From positions 44,697 to 108,696 of the forward strand of contig NAEP01000039.1 of the NCBI GenBank assembly GCA_002529645.1: a stretch of DNA of 64,000 nucleotides, in the 5' to 3' direction. The stretch's first letter is position 1, and each line of letters starts with the position of its first letter. The position numbers were made by a program, and so were the translations under genes. This DNA comes from Candidatus Lumbricidiphila eiseniae (lineage in GTDB: Bacteria; Actinomycetota; Actinomycetes; Actinomycetales; Microbacteriaceae). The notes beneath the pieces are model-generated. The model was not told the DNA's origin, searched no databases, and saw only the letters and a list, made by a program, of their open reading frames with translations. Shown in pieces: positions 53,348-62,582 of the stretch.

Positions 53348-54829
53348 ATGATGTTACACACAATGGTTGTCACAAAAATTGACTTTAAGTGCATTTTTGG
53401 GGACATTATGTGCCTGGGTGGCGAGCATGCTGCGAACGGGATGGCCACTCATATCACGGACGGTCTGAAGTTTTTTTTGGGTGGCGGGTTGGATGTCATG
53501 ATGTTCACCGGTGATGGCGTATCCAAGGTCGGTGAATTCAGTATCAATGCGTTAGGAAGACAGTTCAATCTGTACATGGGCATCATGCTCTCGATATTAG
53601 GGTTAGTGTTAATTGTTCAAGCAATCGTGTCAATGATCACCAATAACTGGCACCGGATCGGAATGAGTGTAATCGCGGTGCTGTTTAGTGTCCCGATGAT
53701 GTGGTTGATGATCCGGTTTGTGCAGATCACAATCACAGCATGCAACACAGTGACAAAAACATTACTTGGTGAATCCACAGACGGGTTCGCAGTAGCTATC
53801 GGAACACTGTTCGCAAGTTCTCGATGGATTAGCAATATGGGTTGGGTTCTAGGTTTACTTATGGTGGGCTTGATGTGGGTTGGGGTGATGATTTTCGCGG
53901 TTATTATGATGGGTCGGAACTTTCTACTTCTCGCGTTAATGACGGTTGCTCCGGTTGGATTGTTATTTATGGGGCAACCAAAGTTGGGAGTATGGACTAG
54001 ACGGTATATGGATACCTTGTTAGTGACGATTTTTGCGCAGCCTGCGATGGCAGCAATTATCGCGGTCGCAGGCGGGGTCATGTCCGGTGTCGCCGGGAGT
54101 ACACCCGCCGCTACCGGTCTCACCGGTGGTGGTGGTAGTGGTGGGTGGGTGGTTATGACCACTGTGCGGTTTGCACCCGAGGCACCGGATTCTATCGGGG
54201 GTAAACAGTTCGTGGTGTACCTGATGGGATTGGTTGGGTTGTTCGTGTCCCTGTTCGCGCCTTTTCTGTTAGGGAAACTATTTCACTGGGCATCCGGTGA
54301 AATCGGCGACGCGATGCAATCACGCACGGTGGGGAGTGTTGAAAAAGGAGCTGCGCAAATGAAAAGGGTCGCGGTCGCGGTCGCGTCCGGTGGCACTTCC
54401 GCCGCGGGGTCCATGTCAATGGCAGCGGGACAAGCAGCGGGCCGGAAACTCGCTGCCGCCCGCACCGCCCGCACTGCCCGGACCACACCCGGCAGTAGTG
54501 ATAGCCCGGGAGATAGCGGGTCTGGGGCGTTGACACAATCCGTCAACGCCCCATCGCCGCAGGCATCACCCTCATCCTCACCTCGTTCAAGTTCGAGATC
54601 GAGGTCGTCATCGGAGCGGGTACCGCGCCCAGCGCCTGCGGCGCCCCTACCACCTGTGCCATCCTCGCCGCCGCTACCTACGCCCCCACCAGCGCCGCGC
54701 CCGTCGCCGCGCCCGACGCCTGTGCCATCCCCACCACCTGTGCCATCCTCGCCGCCGCTACCTACGCCCCCACCAGCGCCGTCCCCGACACCGCCGCGTT
54801 CGGTTCCGCCACCGAGTAGGCCATTGTGA
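53348..54829 (+). CDS. VirB6/TrbL-like polytopic membrane protein
   Basis: The 493-residue protein has about six membrane segments between 75 and 320, such as MGIMLSILGLVLIVQAIVSMI and MGLVGLFVSLFAPFLLGKLF. A segment VMTTVRFAPEAPDS lies between helices. The last ~130 residues are an Ala/Arg region and then a Pro-rich tail with a repeated SSPPLPTPPPAP block. VirB6/TrbL proteins form the inner-membrane channel of type IV secretion systems. The Pro-rich tail is unusual and may be surface or linker material. Confidence 0.75.
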   Translation: MMLHTMVVTKIDFKCIFGDIMCLGGEHAANGMATHITDGLKFFLGGGLDVMMFTGDGVSKVGEFSINALGRQFNLYMGIMLSILGLVLIVQAIVSMITNNWHRIGMSVIAVLFSVPMMWLMIRFVQITITACNTVTKTLLGESTDGFAVAIGTLFASSRWISNMGWVLGLLMVGLMWVGVMIFAVIMMGRNFLLLALMTVAPVGLLFMGQPKLGVWTRRYMDTLLVTIFAQPAMAAIIAVAGGVMSGVAGSTPAATGLTGGGGSGGWVVMTTVRFAPEAPDSIGGKQFVVYLMGLVGLFVSLFAPFLLGKLFHWASGEIGDAMQSRTVGSVEKGAAQMKRVAVAVASGGTSAAGSMSMAAGQAAGRKLAAARTARTARTTPGSSDSPGDSGSGALTQSVNAPSPQASPSSSPRSSSRSRSSSERVPRPAPAAPLPPVPSSPPLPTPPPAPRPSPRPTPVPSPPPVPSSPPLPTPPPAPSPTPPRSVPPPSRPL

Positions 54830-54891
54830 TCAGCTGCGCTGCCTTGTTGTGGTGAGTAAGAAAATTTTACGGAAGATAAGGAAATGATGTT

Positions 54892-56379
54892 ATGAGTGGT
54901 TTGAGTTCGATGCGGGTGCGGTTTCCAAGGTTGGAACGCCGCGGCGCGATGTGGGGTCGGTCCTGGACGCAGCTGATGACCGCGTCGGTGCCGTTGTTCG
55001 TGATGCTGTTCGCGTTCATGTTTGAGGCATTCGGAGTGCTCGGGGTAGTGCTCATACCGGGGTTGTTGACGATGGTGGTGGCGTTAACGAACTGGCGACG
55101 TGAATCGGTGATGGTGTGGGCGATGCATTTTTGGCGTTTCTGGCGGTGTCGTGCGCAACGGCAGTGGTACACAGACGGTATCCCAGAGGTTATGAAGATC
55201 GGTGAGTTGGAGCTACCAGGAATGCTAGCGCCGTTGAGTATCCATGAAACCTCGAACGAACTGGGTTTTGTGTATGACCCGCATCGGAAGCGTTTCAGTA
55301 TCACTTTCCGTTTTGATGCTCCCGCGTGGGAGCTAACGGATGATCCGCAGCGAGAACGGAGCGTCGCGGGGTTCGCGGGGTTTCTGAATGGGTTGGGTCG
55401 GGTGCCGGGGTTGGTGTTGGTGGATTTGCGGGCGCGGCGGGATCCGTCCGATTCATCGGAAGCGGTCACGTATATGCAGCACCGGATGGGTGTTGGAGAG
55501 GACGAGGTGTTGTCGTGGTCGCAGCAGCAGGCAGTAGCGGCGGCCAGGGATATGCAGCTTGTCGCGATGGATACTTCCTACGAGGCCACATTCACGTTAT
55601 CGGCTGCATCGCTGCGGGATCAGCGGTTTCAGCAGCGCATGGACCGGATCGGTGGTGATTTACAGTCCGCGGGTCAGGTGTTGGAATTGGAAGCGGATTC
55701 AATCAAAAAATCGTTGACCTCGGCGGGGGTTCATAATGTGCGGGTGTTAGACGCGACAGGGTTGAGGTTAGCGATTCGGCGGGGTTTTGACCCGTTCACG
55801 GTCAGCGATCGGTTACGAGCCGGGGAGCCGGTGTCGCGGGTGTCCGCGAAGCAGTACGTGCGCCCGCTGCGGTTGGAGGCTCATTCTGATCATGTCCGCG
55901 CGGACGGGGCCTGGCATCAGGGGTTTTTGGTGATGGAGTGGCCGCTCTCGGACGTGGGGATGGGGTTTTTAACGGATTTGGTGGATGATCACGGATCATA
56001 CACAAGGTGTTTCACGTTACAGATCGAACCCATTGATAAAGACCGCGCCCGCAGGCAGGTGGAAAAAGCGCTCACGGATCTAGACACCGCGGAAGCGTTA
56101 CGCACGAAGATGGGAAACCGAACCACGCGCGCACAGCGCAAAGAAGCCGACGAAGTCGCAGACCGGGAAGAAGCGCTCACGGAAGGACACCGGGAGATGT
56201 CGTATCGGGGGTTCGTGGTGACCTCGGCAAGGTCACGGGAAGGGTTAGACGAGGCGCGGGTCGCGGTTGAGGTCGCGGCCACCGAAGCGAATCTTGAAGT
56301 ACGGCTCTTTCACGCCTGTCAAGCACAGGTATTGATCACAGCGGTGTTACCAGTGGGTGCGGGCAGGTGGAAACGATGA
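54892..56379 (+). CDS. SCO6880 family T4SS protein (VirB3/VirB4 N-domain-like)
   Basis: The protein (495 aa) has two N-terminal membrane helices (LMTASVPLFVMLFAFMFEAF and VLGVVLIPGLLTMVVALTNW). A soluble part follows with LPGMLAPLSIHETSNELGF, LTDDPQRERSVAGFAGFLN and DLDTAEALRTKMGNRTT. It matches SCO6880-type proteins of actinobacterial conjugative elements, which carry what is the VirB3 plus N-terminal VirB4 part elsewhere. It lacks a Walker A motif. The ATPase gene follows at once with an ATGA overlap. Confidence 0.8.
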   Translation: MSGLSSMRVRFPRLERRGAMWGRSWTQLMTASVPLFVMLFAFMFEAFGVLGVVLIPGLLTMVVALTNWRRESVMVWAMHFWRFWRCRAQRQWYTDGIPEVMKIGELELPGMLAPLSIHETSNELGFVYDPHRKRFSITFRFDAPAWELTDDPQRERSVAGFAGFLNGLGRVPGLVLVDLRARRDPSDSSEAVTYMQHRMGVGEDEVLSWSQQQAVAAARDMQLVAMDTSYEATFTLSAASLRDQRFQQRMDRIGGDLQSAGQVLELEADSIKKSLTSAGVHNVRVLDATGLRLAIRRGFDPFTVSDRLRAGEPVSRVSAKQYVRPLRLEAHSDHVRADGAWHQGFLVMEWPLSDVGMGFLTDLVDDHGSYTRCFTLQIEPIDKDRARRQVEKALTDLDTAEALRTKMGNRTTRAQRKEADEVADREEALTEGHREMSYRGFVVTSARSREGLDEARVAVEVAATEANLEVRLFHACQAQVLITAVLPVGAGRWKR

Positions 56380-57851
56380 GTAGTGATCAGCCGGTGGTCT
56401 CCACGGTGGGGTTACGGCCGGCCACCGAAACTCGTGCGCAACGCAAAGCTCGGCTGGATGAAGAAGCTCATGCCCGGCGGGTGGTAGGGAGCCAGAAACA
56501 CTCCGGGGCGCTACCGGGGGCGTCTATCCCGAAAGCGGGAGTGAAGTCGGTGGGCTCCTGGCGTGGCATTGGTGGGGTATTCCCGCCCGCTCATCGGGCA
56601 TCGTCAGTGATTTTACAGACCGCGTACCCGTGGCTGGCCTCGTCCGGCACACGGATACCGGGAGTCGTGTTTGGTGAAGATGTATTTTCCCGCTCCCCGT
56701 TCGGGTTTGACCCCTGGGCCGCGTACGCAGCCAACAAAGTTCGCTCGTTTGATATCGCCGTGTTCGGGTTGAAAGGCACCGGCAAAAGCGAGTTCTCAAA
56801 AGTTTTCGCTAACCGCCTCATCGCGGTCGGGGTGCGGGTCGCGATCCCCAACGACCCCAAATTTGAGTGGCGAGCATTAGCAGACAAGGTAGACGGGGCG
56901 GTGGTGGTGAGCGTGGGACCAGGATCTGTCGAACGGATCAACCTGCTGGATGCCTCCCCACGCCGGGCAGGGGTATCAGACCGGTCACATCTGCAACAAA
57001 CCATGCAGCACCGGCGGTCGATTCTGCGGCAAGTAGTACAACTATTGCGTGCTGATGACACCGATAGCGGGTTGGAATCAGTAGAGCACACCGCCCTGGA
57101 TTTGGCGTTAGAGGCTGCTATCTTCCAAACTGATACCCCGACGGTGCGGGATGTACTACATACGTTAGAGTTCCCGGACCCGGACGCGGCCCGGTTGGTT
57201 GGGAATGGTGGCCTGAATCTGTTTCACACGCTACGTCGCCTCACTTCCGGGGATGTCGCGGGAATGTTTGACACGTACTCCACAGTGGCATTCAACACCG
57301 AAGCACCGTGTGTGGTGGTGGACACCTCGGGACTACGAACTGCGTCGAAAGAAGCCCAAGCGATCACCACGCTCGCGACCTCGACATGGATCAAACAAGC
57401 AGTGCTGCACGAGAAAGTCCCGAGACTATTGGTTCATGAAGAGGCAGCTATTGCGTTTTTAGCGGACGTGTCCAGCGGCGGGGAAGCGTTAGCAGATAAA
57501 ACCGTGCAAGAAAAACTGGGTCGGGACTCGAACATCTCAAACATGTACCTCATGCACCGGCTCTCTGATATGGATGCTCTCGGGGACGAGGGATCTAAAC
57601 TGCGCGCCCAGGCATTAGGTTTGTTGCAAGACACGGACACGAAAATATTCTTCGGCCAAGCCAAAGAAACCGTGGAACCATTACAGCAGTTCTTTGGTTT
57701 GAACTCAGTCGAGGCGCTGCTAACGCAAAATTTTATGCCCGGTGACGCACTATTCCGAGTGGGGCGGGAAGAGCCCGTGGTGGTCGCAATCACCCCCACT
57801 CCCGAGGAACACTACACGTTCAAAACTGACACCGTGGAACGGTCTCTGTAA
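56376..57851 (+). CDS. VirB4-like conjugation ATPase
   Basis: From ATG 56376 the protein has 491 residues. Walker A is GLKGTGKSEF (about 131-140), and LLVHEEAAIAFLADVSSGGEALADKTVQ is the Walker B-like region of VirB4/TraC ATPases, with RDSNISNMYLMHRLSDMDALG as the following block. No membrane segment is seen. It powers the transfer channel, working with the preceding SCO6880-type protein. The Lys of Walker A is present; the acidic pair reads HEEA rather than DE. Confidence 0.85.
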   Translation: MSSDQPVVSTVGLRPATETRAQRKARLDEEAHARRVVGSQKHSGALPGASIPKAGVKSVGSWRGIGGVFPPAHRASSVILQTAYPWLASSGTRIPGVVFGEDVFSRSPFGFDPWAAYAANKVRSFDIAVFGLKGTGKSEFSKVFANRLIAVGVRVAIPNDPKFEWRALADKVDGAVVVSVGPGSVERINLLDASPRRAGVSDRSHLQQTMQHRRSILRQVVQLLRADDTDSGLESVEHTALDLALEAAIFQTDTPTVRDVLHTLEFPDPDAARLVGNGGLNLFHTLRRLTSGDVAGMFDTYSTVAFNTEAPCVVVDTSGLRTASKEAQAITTLATSTWIKQAVLHEKVPRLLVHEEAAIAFLADVSSGGEALADKTVQEKLGRDSNISNMYLMHRLSDMDALGDEGSKLRAQALGLLQDTDTKIFFGQAKETVEPLQQFFGLNSVEALLTQNFMPGDALFRVGREEPVVVAITPTPEEHYTFKTDTVERSL

Positions 57852-59944
57852 TGATTTTCACCGCGATGGAACGAATATGGCTCACCCTCGCTACTGTGGT
57901 CGGTGGGGTGCTCGGGCTAATGTGGGTTGCGACCGAGATTGTCGCAGGCTGGTACCCGATCAACGTGGTCGATATGATCACCGCCTACACTACCGGAGAC
58001 CCCACCCTAATCCACGGAGCCGATATGGTTCCGTATTATGTGATGCCTGCAGTGTTGCTGCTACTTGTAGTGCTCATAGTGTTGATGATCTATATCACAC
58101 GAATCAAGTATAAACAGTCCGGGAAATATTGGCGGAAAGACATGCTCAGCCGGGACGGATTCGCGCAACACACGGAAATAGCCCGACAGCTAGGACCGCG
58201 GCAAGCCTTACAGCGGGCGTACACAATACGTCCCTCCCTACGGCAGGCCAAACACCGACCCCGAGTCGGGGACGTGTCCTGGACCTTCGGTTCCGGGCGA
58301 GGATGCCCGCTACGGCTTGTGTATGAGCTCTCCGGGATGGTGATCGGGCCACCCCGGTCCGGTAAAGGGTTCTACATCATCATTAATCTGATCCTCAACT
58401 CGATTGGACCGGTCGTGACCACGTCCACGAAACCTGATAATTTAACTGCGACCTACCATGCGATGCTCCGGCAGAACCGACCCGTGACCGTGTTCGCACC
58501 CGCGTGGGATTTACCTATTCCGACAAGCAAAAAATGGTCCCCGATCATCGGCTGTGAAGATCCAATGGTCGCCGCGTACCGGGCACTAAATCTGGTGATC
58601 ACCACCGATGGTGATAACGCGATCTGGTCAGGTGCAGCGGTCGCCGCGGTTACACAACTGCTTCACGCAGCTGCTATCGGGAACCGGTCACTTGAACAGT
58701 TCCGGGACTGGACCCAAAACATGGCCGCCGCACGGGCCGCGCTTCGTGATCTGGAAATATCCGAAGAACGCGGGATCGTGTCCGGGTGGTCGGACTCACT
58801 CCGAGCCACCCTCGAAGACGACCCGAAGACCAGATCTGGTAAATGGTTTTTTGTTATGACCTCGTTCGCCCCGCTACAACAACCATCCGTGTTAGAGGCG
58901 ATGAACCCACAAACCCCAGACGAAGTGTTCAATGCGCGGGAGTTCATCAAACACCGCGGAGTATTGTACCTGATCGGCTCGAAGACCGGGAGTGCAGCGG
59001 TAGGAGGGTTTCTAGCCGCGTTTCTGAACGATATCGTTGAAACCGGATACGAGATAGCCAAAGCCAGCCGACGAGGCAGGCTCGACCCGCCGATGTTTCT
59101 GATCTTGGATGAAATAGCGAACATGTTCACCTGGCCGGAACTTCCTAAATCAATGTCAGAGGGCGGCGGGCAAGGAATTGTTGCATTGCCTGTATTTCAA
59201 AGCCTGGAACAGGCAGTTACCGCGTTTAGTGTGTCCGAGTCAAAAACGATCTGGGGATCAGCGAATATCAAGATTTTGCTCGGAGGGAACGGGGACATGT
59301 CATTTTTGAGCGATTTAGTGAAACTGCTCGGAAACCGGGAAGTTTCCCGCCGTTCCCTGTCATATTCCGAGACTGGGAGCCGGAGTGAAACATGGTCCAC
59401 CACTATCGAACCCGTAGCCACCGAAGCAGAACTGCGCCGTATACCGAAAGGAATGGCAATTGCGATCACCAACGCGGACCGGGGAATATTAGTAGATATG
59501 CGCAGCTGGCGCAAACGCAAAGACGTGAAACAGCTCACCGAAGACGCTATCAACTTGGAAACAAAAATCCTCGCCCATAACAAACATTTAGGCCTGACCA
59601 CCGAATGGGAAGAAGATATCAAAGAACGCGCCCACACTCTCAAAAAACGCATCTTCACCTGGCGGAGACCCCAATCCGACCCCCTCGACCCCGAAGTCAA
59701 CCCCGACCTCAACAGTCTCGATCCTGCCCTGATAGAAACCAGTCCGACAGCCACCGCCAGCGATCCCGCTACTGTAACTCAAAGCGCGCACAACGCCGCG
59801 CACAACGCCGCGCACAACGCCGCGGCTCTGGCATCTCTGGCTCAGATCGGCCTCAAGATCACCGCACAGGAACTTGCCGCTCGGAGTGCTACCACCCAGA
59901 AGCTTGTCGATCGGGCTACTACTACTGAGCACGATGACCGGTAA
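57851..59944 (+). CDS. type IV coupling protein, VirD4/TraG family
   Basis: This 697-residue protein has two N-terminal membrane helices (about 9-33 and 62-84), Walker A GPPRSGKGF (166-174), and the Walker B region MFLILDEIANMFTWPELPKSMSEGGGQGI. SANIKILLGGNGDMSFLSDL precedes the last motif. It is the DNA pump that hands the relaxase-DNA complex to the channel. The C-terminal region has a 12-bp tandem repeat encoding HNAA three times (about 59788-59823). Its start overlaps the VirB4-like stop. Confidence 0.9.
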   Translation: MIFTAMERIWLTLATVVGGVLGLMWVATEIVAGWYPINVVDMITAYTTGDPTLIHGADMVPYYVMPAVLLLLVVLIVLMIYITRIKYKQSGKYWRKDMLSRDGFAQHTEIARQLGPRQALQRAYTIRPSLRQAKHRPRVGDVSWTFGSGRGCPLRLVYELSGMVIGPPRSGKGFYIIINLILNSIGPVVTTSTKPDNLTATYHAMLRQNRPVTVFAPAWDLPIPTSKKWSPIIGCEDPMVAAYRALNLVITTDGDNAIWSGAAVAAVTQLLHAAAIGNRSLEQFRDWTQNMAAARAALRDLEISEERGIVSGWSDSLRATLEDDPKTRSGKWFFVMTSFAPLQQPSVLEAMNPQTPDEVFNAREFIKHRGVLYLIGSKTGSAAVGGFLAAFLNDIVETGYEIAKASRRGRLDPPMFLILDEIANMFTWPELPKSMSEGGGQGIVALPVFQSLEQAVTAFSVSESKTIWGSANIKILLGGNGDMSFLSDLVKLLGNREVSRRSLSYSETGSRSETWSTTIEPVATEAELRRIPKGMAIAITNADRGILVDMRSWRKRKDVKQLTEDAINLETKILAHNKHLGLTTEWEEDIKERAHTLKKRIFTWRRPQSDPLDPEVNPDLNSLDPALIETSPTATASDPATVTQSAHNAAHNAAHNAAALASLAQIGLKITAQELAARSATTQKLVDRATTTEHDDR

Positions 59945-59959
59945 ACAAGAGATCTGATT

Positions 59960-60352
59960 GTGTCTACTGCGCGTAAACCAAGCGTTGGTAATCAGTACCG
60001 GTCGGGGTATTTGCACTCATCCGCGTGGCGGCGTCGACGGGAGAGATGGCTGCACACCCACGACCAAACCGGGCGACCACGGATCTGCGAATGCTGTCAC
60101 AGCACCCACTACTTGGAACTACACCACACCACCTATGAAGGCATCAGCCGCGACAATACAACAGGCCGATGGATCGCGGGCGAGGCCCACGAGCACCTCG
60201 TACTGCTATGTGCACGCTGCCACGAAGCCCTACACACCCTTTTTGAGATGGACTCCCGCTACCGATACCAACACCGAGACCACGCAACCCTGCACGGCAT
60301 ACAAGAACTCCGCCACCGACTCACAAACCCCACCCGAAAGAGAACACCATGA
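59960..60352 (+). CDS. HNH endonuclease
   Basis: The GTG-started 130-residue protein has two zinc knuckles, CECC near 44 and CARCH near 88, around the HNH core LELHHTTYEGISRDN. It starts 15 bp after the coupling-protein gene and overlaps the next gene by 4 nt. Small HNH proteins are common in mobile elements; the role may be DNA nicking or defence. The class is clear, the role is not. Confidence 0.85.
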   Translation: MSTARKPSVGNQYRSGYLHSSAWRRRRERWLHTHDQTGRPRICECCHSTHYLELHHTTYEGISRDNTTGRWIAGEAHEHLVLLCARCHEALHTLFEMDSRYRYQHRDHATLHGIQELRHRLTNPTRKRTP

Positions 60353-61128
60353 ACACCCACCCAGACACCTCCGAGCTTGCACCCACAAACACCCCACCTG
60401 CACCCGAAACTGCACCCGAGCATGTGACTGAGGCGGCATCGAGTGAAGTGCCGGATTCTTTCCTTGACCGGAATGTGAACGCGCTGCTGGCCCGACACGA
60501 GTTTGGTGCCGAACTCGGGGACATCCTCGGTAACGATACCCGCGCTGAAGACTCCCCCAACAGAGACTCCGACAATGATTCTGGTAGTGGTCATCTCGGT
60601 GGTGGTCATCTCGGTGGTGGCAGTACGGGGTCGGTGGGTGAGGCTCGCGCGATGGGACAGATGCTGGGAGCAGGATCAGATGTGCAGATCACGAATTGGC
60701 GAGCCTTGACAGCTGACGCGGAGCTTCACGCGGACGCGGACACGAAAATATTCGTCACGTGGTTGGAGTTGCGGGAATGGGTGCAGTGGTTAGTGGTCCG
60801 GTTCCAGATCGACCCGTCCCGGATTCCAAACTGCTGGGCCGAGCACGGAAACATCGTGGAAGAACTATCCGCACTGTGGGCAGATTGGCAGTTCATCTAC
60901 GAGGGCCAAAATTTCCGGGTCGGGGCCGCAACAATATGGCTACACAGCCTATCCATGATGCTAGACCGAGTGAAAAGCCACGGCGGTGCTGCCTCCTGCA
61001 CCATCAACGACCATGCAGGATGGTCGCAGCGAACATTCAAAGACCCAACCCCTGAATGGGTGAACTGGGCGCACGCGACCCACACCACCGCACCCCACCA
61101 ACTCCCCCTCCCGAAAACCGTGGCATAA
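60349..61128 (+). CDS. DUF4913 domain protein
   Basis: The 259-residue protein has an acidic low-complexity half (including the repeat HLGGGHLGGG) and a conserved C-terminal half: TWLELREWVQWLVVRFQIDP, NCWAEHGNIVEELSALWADW, and HSLSMMLDRVKS. These match the DUF4913 pattern of actinobacterial conjugative elements, where the gene often lies beside TraG-like genes. Its function is unknown. It ends the plus-strand operon before a strong terminator. Confidence 0.82.
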   Translation: MNTHPDTSELAPTNTPPAPETAPEHVTEAASSEVPDSFLDRNVNALLARHEFGAELGDILGNDTRAEDSPNRDSDNDSGSGHLGGGHLGGGSTGSVGEARAMGQMLGAGSDVQITNWRALTADAELHADADTKIFVTWLELREWVQWLVVRFQIDPSRIPNCWAEHGNIVEELSALWADWQFIYEGQNFRVGAATIWLHSLSMMLDRVKSHGGAASCTINDHAGWSQRTFKDPTPEWVNWAHATHTTAPHQLPLPKTVA

Positions 61129-61133
61129 AACCA

Positions 61134-61170
61134 AGAAGGGGTCGGGAACCTAATGGTTCCGACCCCTTCT
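61134..61170. terminator. bidirectional terminator
   Basis: AGAAGGGGTCGGGAACC pairs with GGTTCCGACCCCTTCT around TAAT, with one bulged G and pyrimidine-rich flanks. It lies between the convergent DUF4913 and surface-protein genes. Confidence 0.85.
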
Positions 61171-61193
61171 CTTATTCCTCGATGAGATAACGC

Positions 61194-62423
61194 TTACCAC
61201 CCATCACCGTTACCGCACACCCACGAATAGCGGTGATTTCCGAGACGACCCGTCAAGGTGGAGCCGCGTGGGATAGCACCTGAGGAGTGACCGCGAGTGC
61301 CGCGCGAACACGTTAGATTATCGAAAAAGCGTACGGGTCCGGTATCGTCGTCTTCTGGAGCTTGCTGACCACCACCGCTGTTCCCTTTGTTCCCACCGCC
61401 GCCGGAACTACTTCCGCCCCCGGTGTTGTTTCCCCCGTTGCCGGAGTTGTTACCACCGTTACCACCGCTTTTATTGGTGGGTTTTCGGTTGTTTTTCTGT
61501 GCGGCGTCGCGAGCAGCTTGCGCAGCTGCTTGGGCTGCTGCTTCAGCGGCTTTTTGCGCCTCGACTTCGGTGTGGGATGTTTTGAGTTTGGTTACTGCGT
61601 CAAGGTACTGGGTAAGCAAATCGCTGATTTTCTTGTACGCAGGCTCCACCGCTACCACTGGTGTGACACCTGTTGCTGCAGGAGTGTCTGCAGTAAGTGC
61701 TGTAGCGGCAGCGGTCACGGTGTCTTTTTCACCCTGTCCAGCAGAAGAATGGTCAGTGATGAGTGTAGCCACGATTGCGGTAATGCCTGCCGTTGGTAAA
61801 CCCTGTACCGCCTGGACGGCCGTACCGGTGGCGTGGGTGAGTTTATCAAGCACAGCCTGTTTGGTGGTAACGCCTTCGGTGACTGTGTGGGTGTTTGTGA
61901 GTGCCTCCGCAGCGTGAGCGTTAAGCTCATCGGTGCTCAGCTTTTCTGCAGGAGTGCCGTCAGGAATAACACTGGTACGAGCCACACTGACAGGGGTTTG
62001 TGTAAGGTCGGTGTGAGTTGTTTGCGCAGCAGCATCAGTCTCGGTTTTCTGCACAGTAAGCGCAGTCTTGAACGTATCGAGCGGACCCTGTTCAACAAGT
62101 CCAGCTAACTGGTCTGTGAGGGGTGTGAGTTTCTGAATATCCTGAGCAGCAGCGTATGCGTTGGTGAGTTGGTCGCTGACAGTATGGTCAGCACTGATCG
62201 CATCCTGCAACTGGGTCGTATGTAGGGTGTACCGGTTGAGTGCGTTCTGGTGTCTCACGCCAGCAACGGTTGCAGCACCGCCACTGATACCACCAGCGAC
62301 CACTGTGACTGTGGTCGCGATAGCAAGGCTGACACGAGCACGACGAGACAACGCCCGGTAACGAGCACGGAGACCAACACGACCAGAAGGATCTGGTTGG
62401 CCAGAAGCTGTGGTGACGTTCAT
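61194..62423 (-). CDS. predicted surface protein, copy 1 of a tandem pair
   Basis: The start is ATG 62423 (GGGAG upstream), giving 409 residues. The layout is: a basic N-terminus, one membrane helix (VSLAIATTVTVVAGGISGG, about 31-50), a long Ala/Thr/Gln-rich helical part, a Lys/Ala coiled coil (AQKAAEAAAQAAAQAARDAA), a Gly/Asn/Ser-rich flexible linker, and a compact C-terminal domain with two Cys, ending RYSWVCGNGDGW. It looks like a membrane-anchored rod that displays a small disulphide domain. A partner in mating contact or exclusion is possible. No family is recognised. Confidence 0.8.
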   Translation of the reverse strand: MNVTTASGQPDPSGRVGLRARYRALSRRARVSLAIATTVTVVAGGISGGAATVAGVRHQNALNRYTLHTTQLQDAISADHTVSDQLTNAYAAAQDIQKLTPLTDQLAGLVEQGPLDTFKTALTVQKTETDAAAQTTHTDLTQTPVSVARTSVIPDGTPAEKLSTDELNAHAAEALTNTHTVTEGVTTKQAVLDKLTHATGTAVQAVQGLPTAGITAIVATLITDHSSAGQGEKDTVTAAATALTADTPAATGVTPVVAVEPAYKKISDLLTQYLDAVTKLKTSHTEVEAQKAAEAAAQAAAQAARDAAQKNNRKPTNKSGGNGGNNSGNGGNNTGGGSSSGGGGNKGNSGGGQQAPEDDDTGPVRFFDNLTCSRGTRGHSSGAIPRGSTLTGRLGNHRYSWVCGNGDGW

Positions 62424-62530
62424 AGTTCTATTCTCTCCCTTTCTGAGTAAATACTGTATCTTTTCTGCGGTCGGAGTGGGAAACAGCGAGTTTTTCATCA
62501 GTTACGTACTCAGTTTCCTGCTGAAAAAGA

Positions 62531-62571
62531 AGAAAGGGGGTCGGGAACCATAGGTTTCCGACCCCCTTTCT
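62531..62571. terminator. terminator between the two surface-protein genes
   Basis: AGAAAGGGGGTCGGGAACC pairs with GGTTTCCGACCCCCTTTCT (one G-T pair) around a short loop, followed by TATTA or preceded by AAAAAG on the other strand. It is a near copy of the terminator at 61134, so it was duplicated with the gene. Confidence 0.88.
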
Positions 62572-62582
62572 TATTACCTGAT

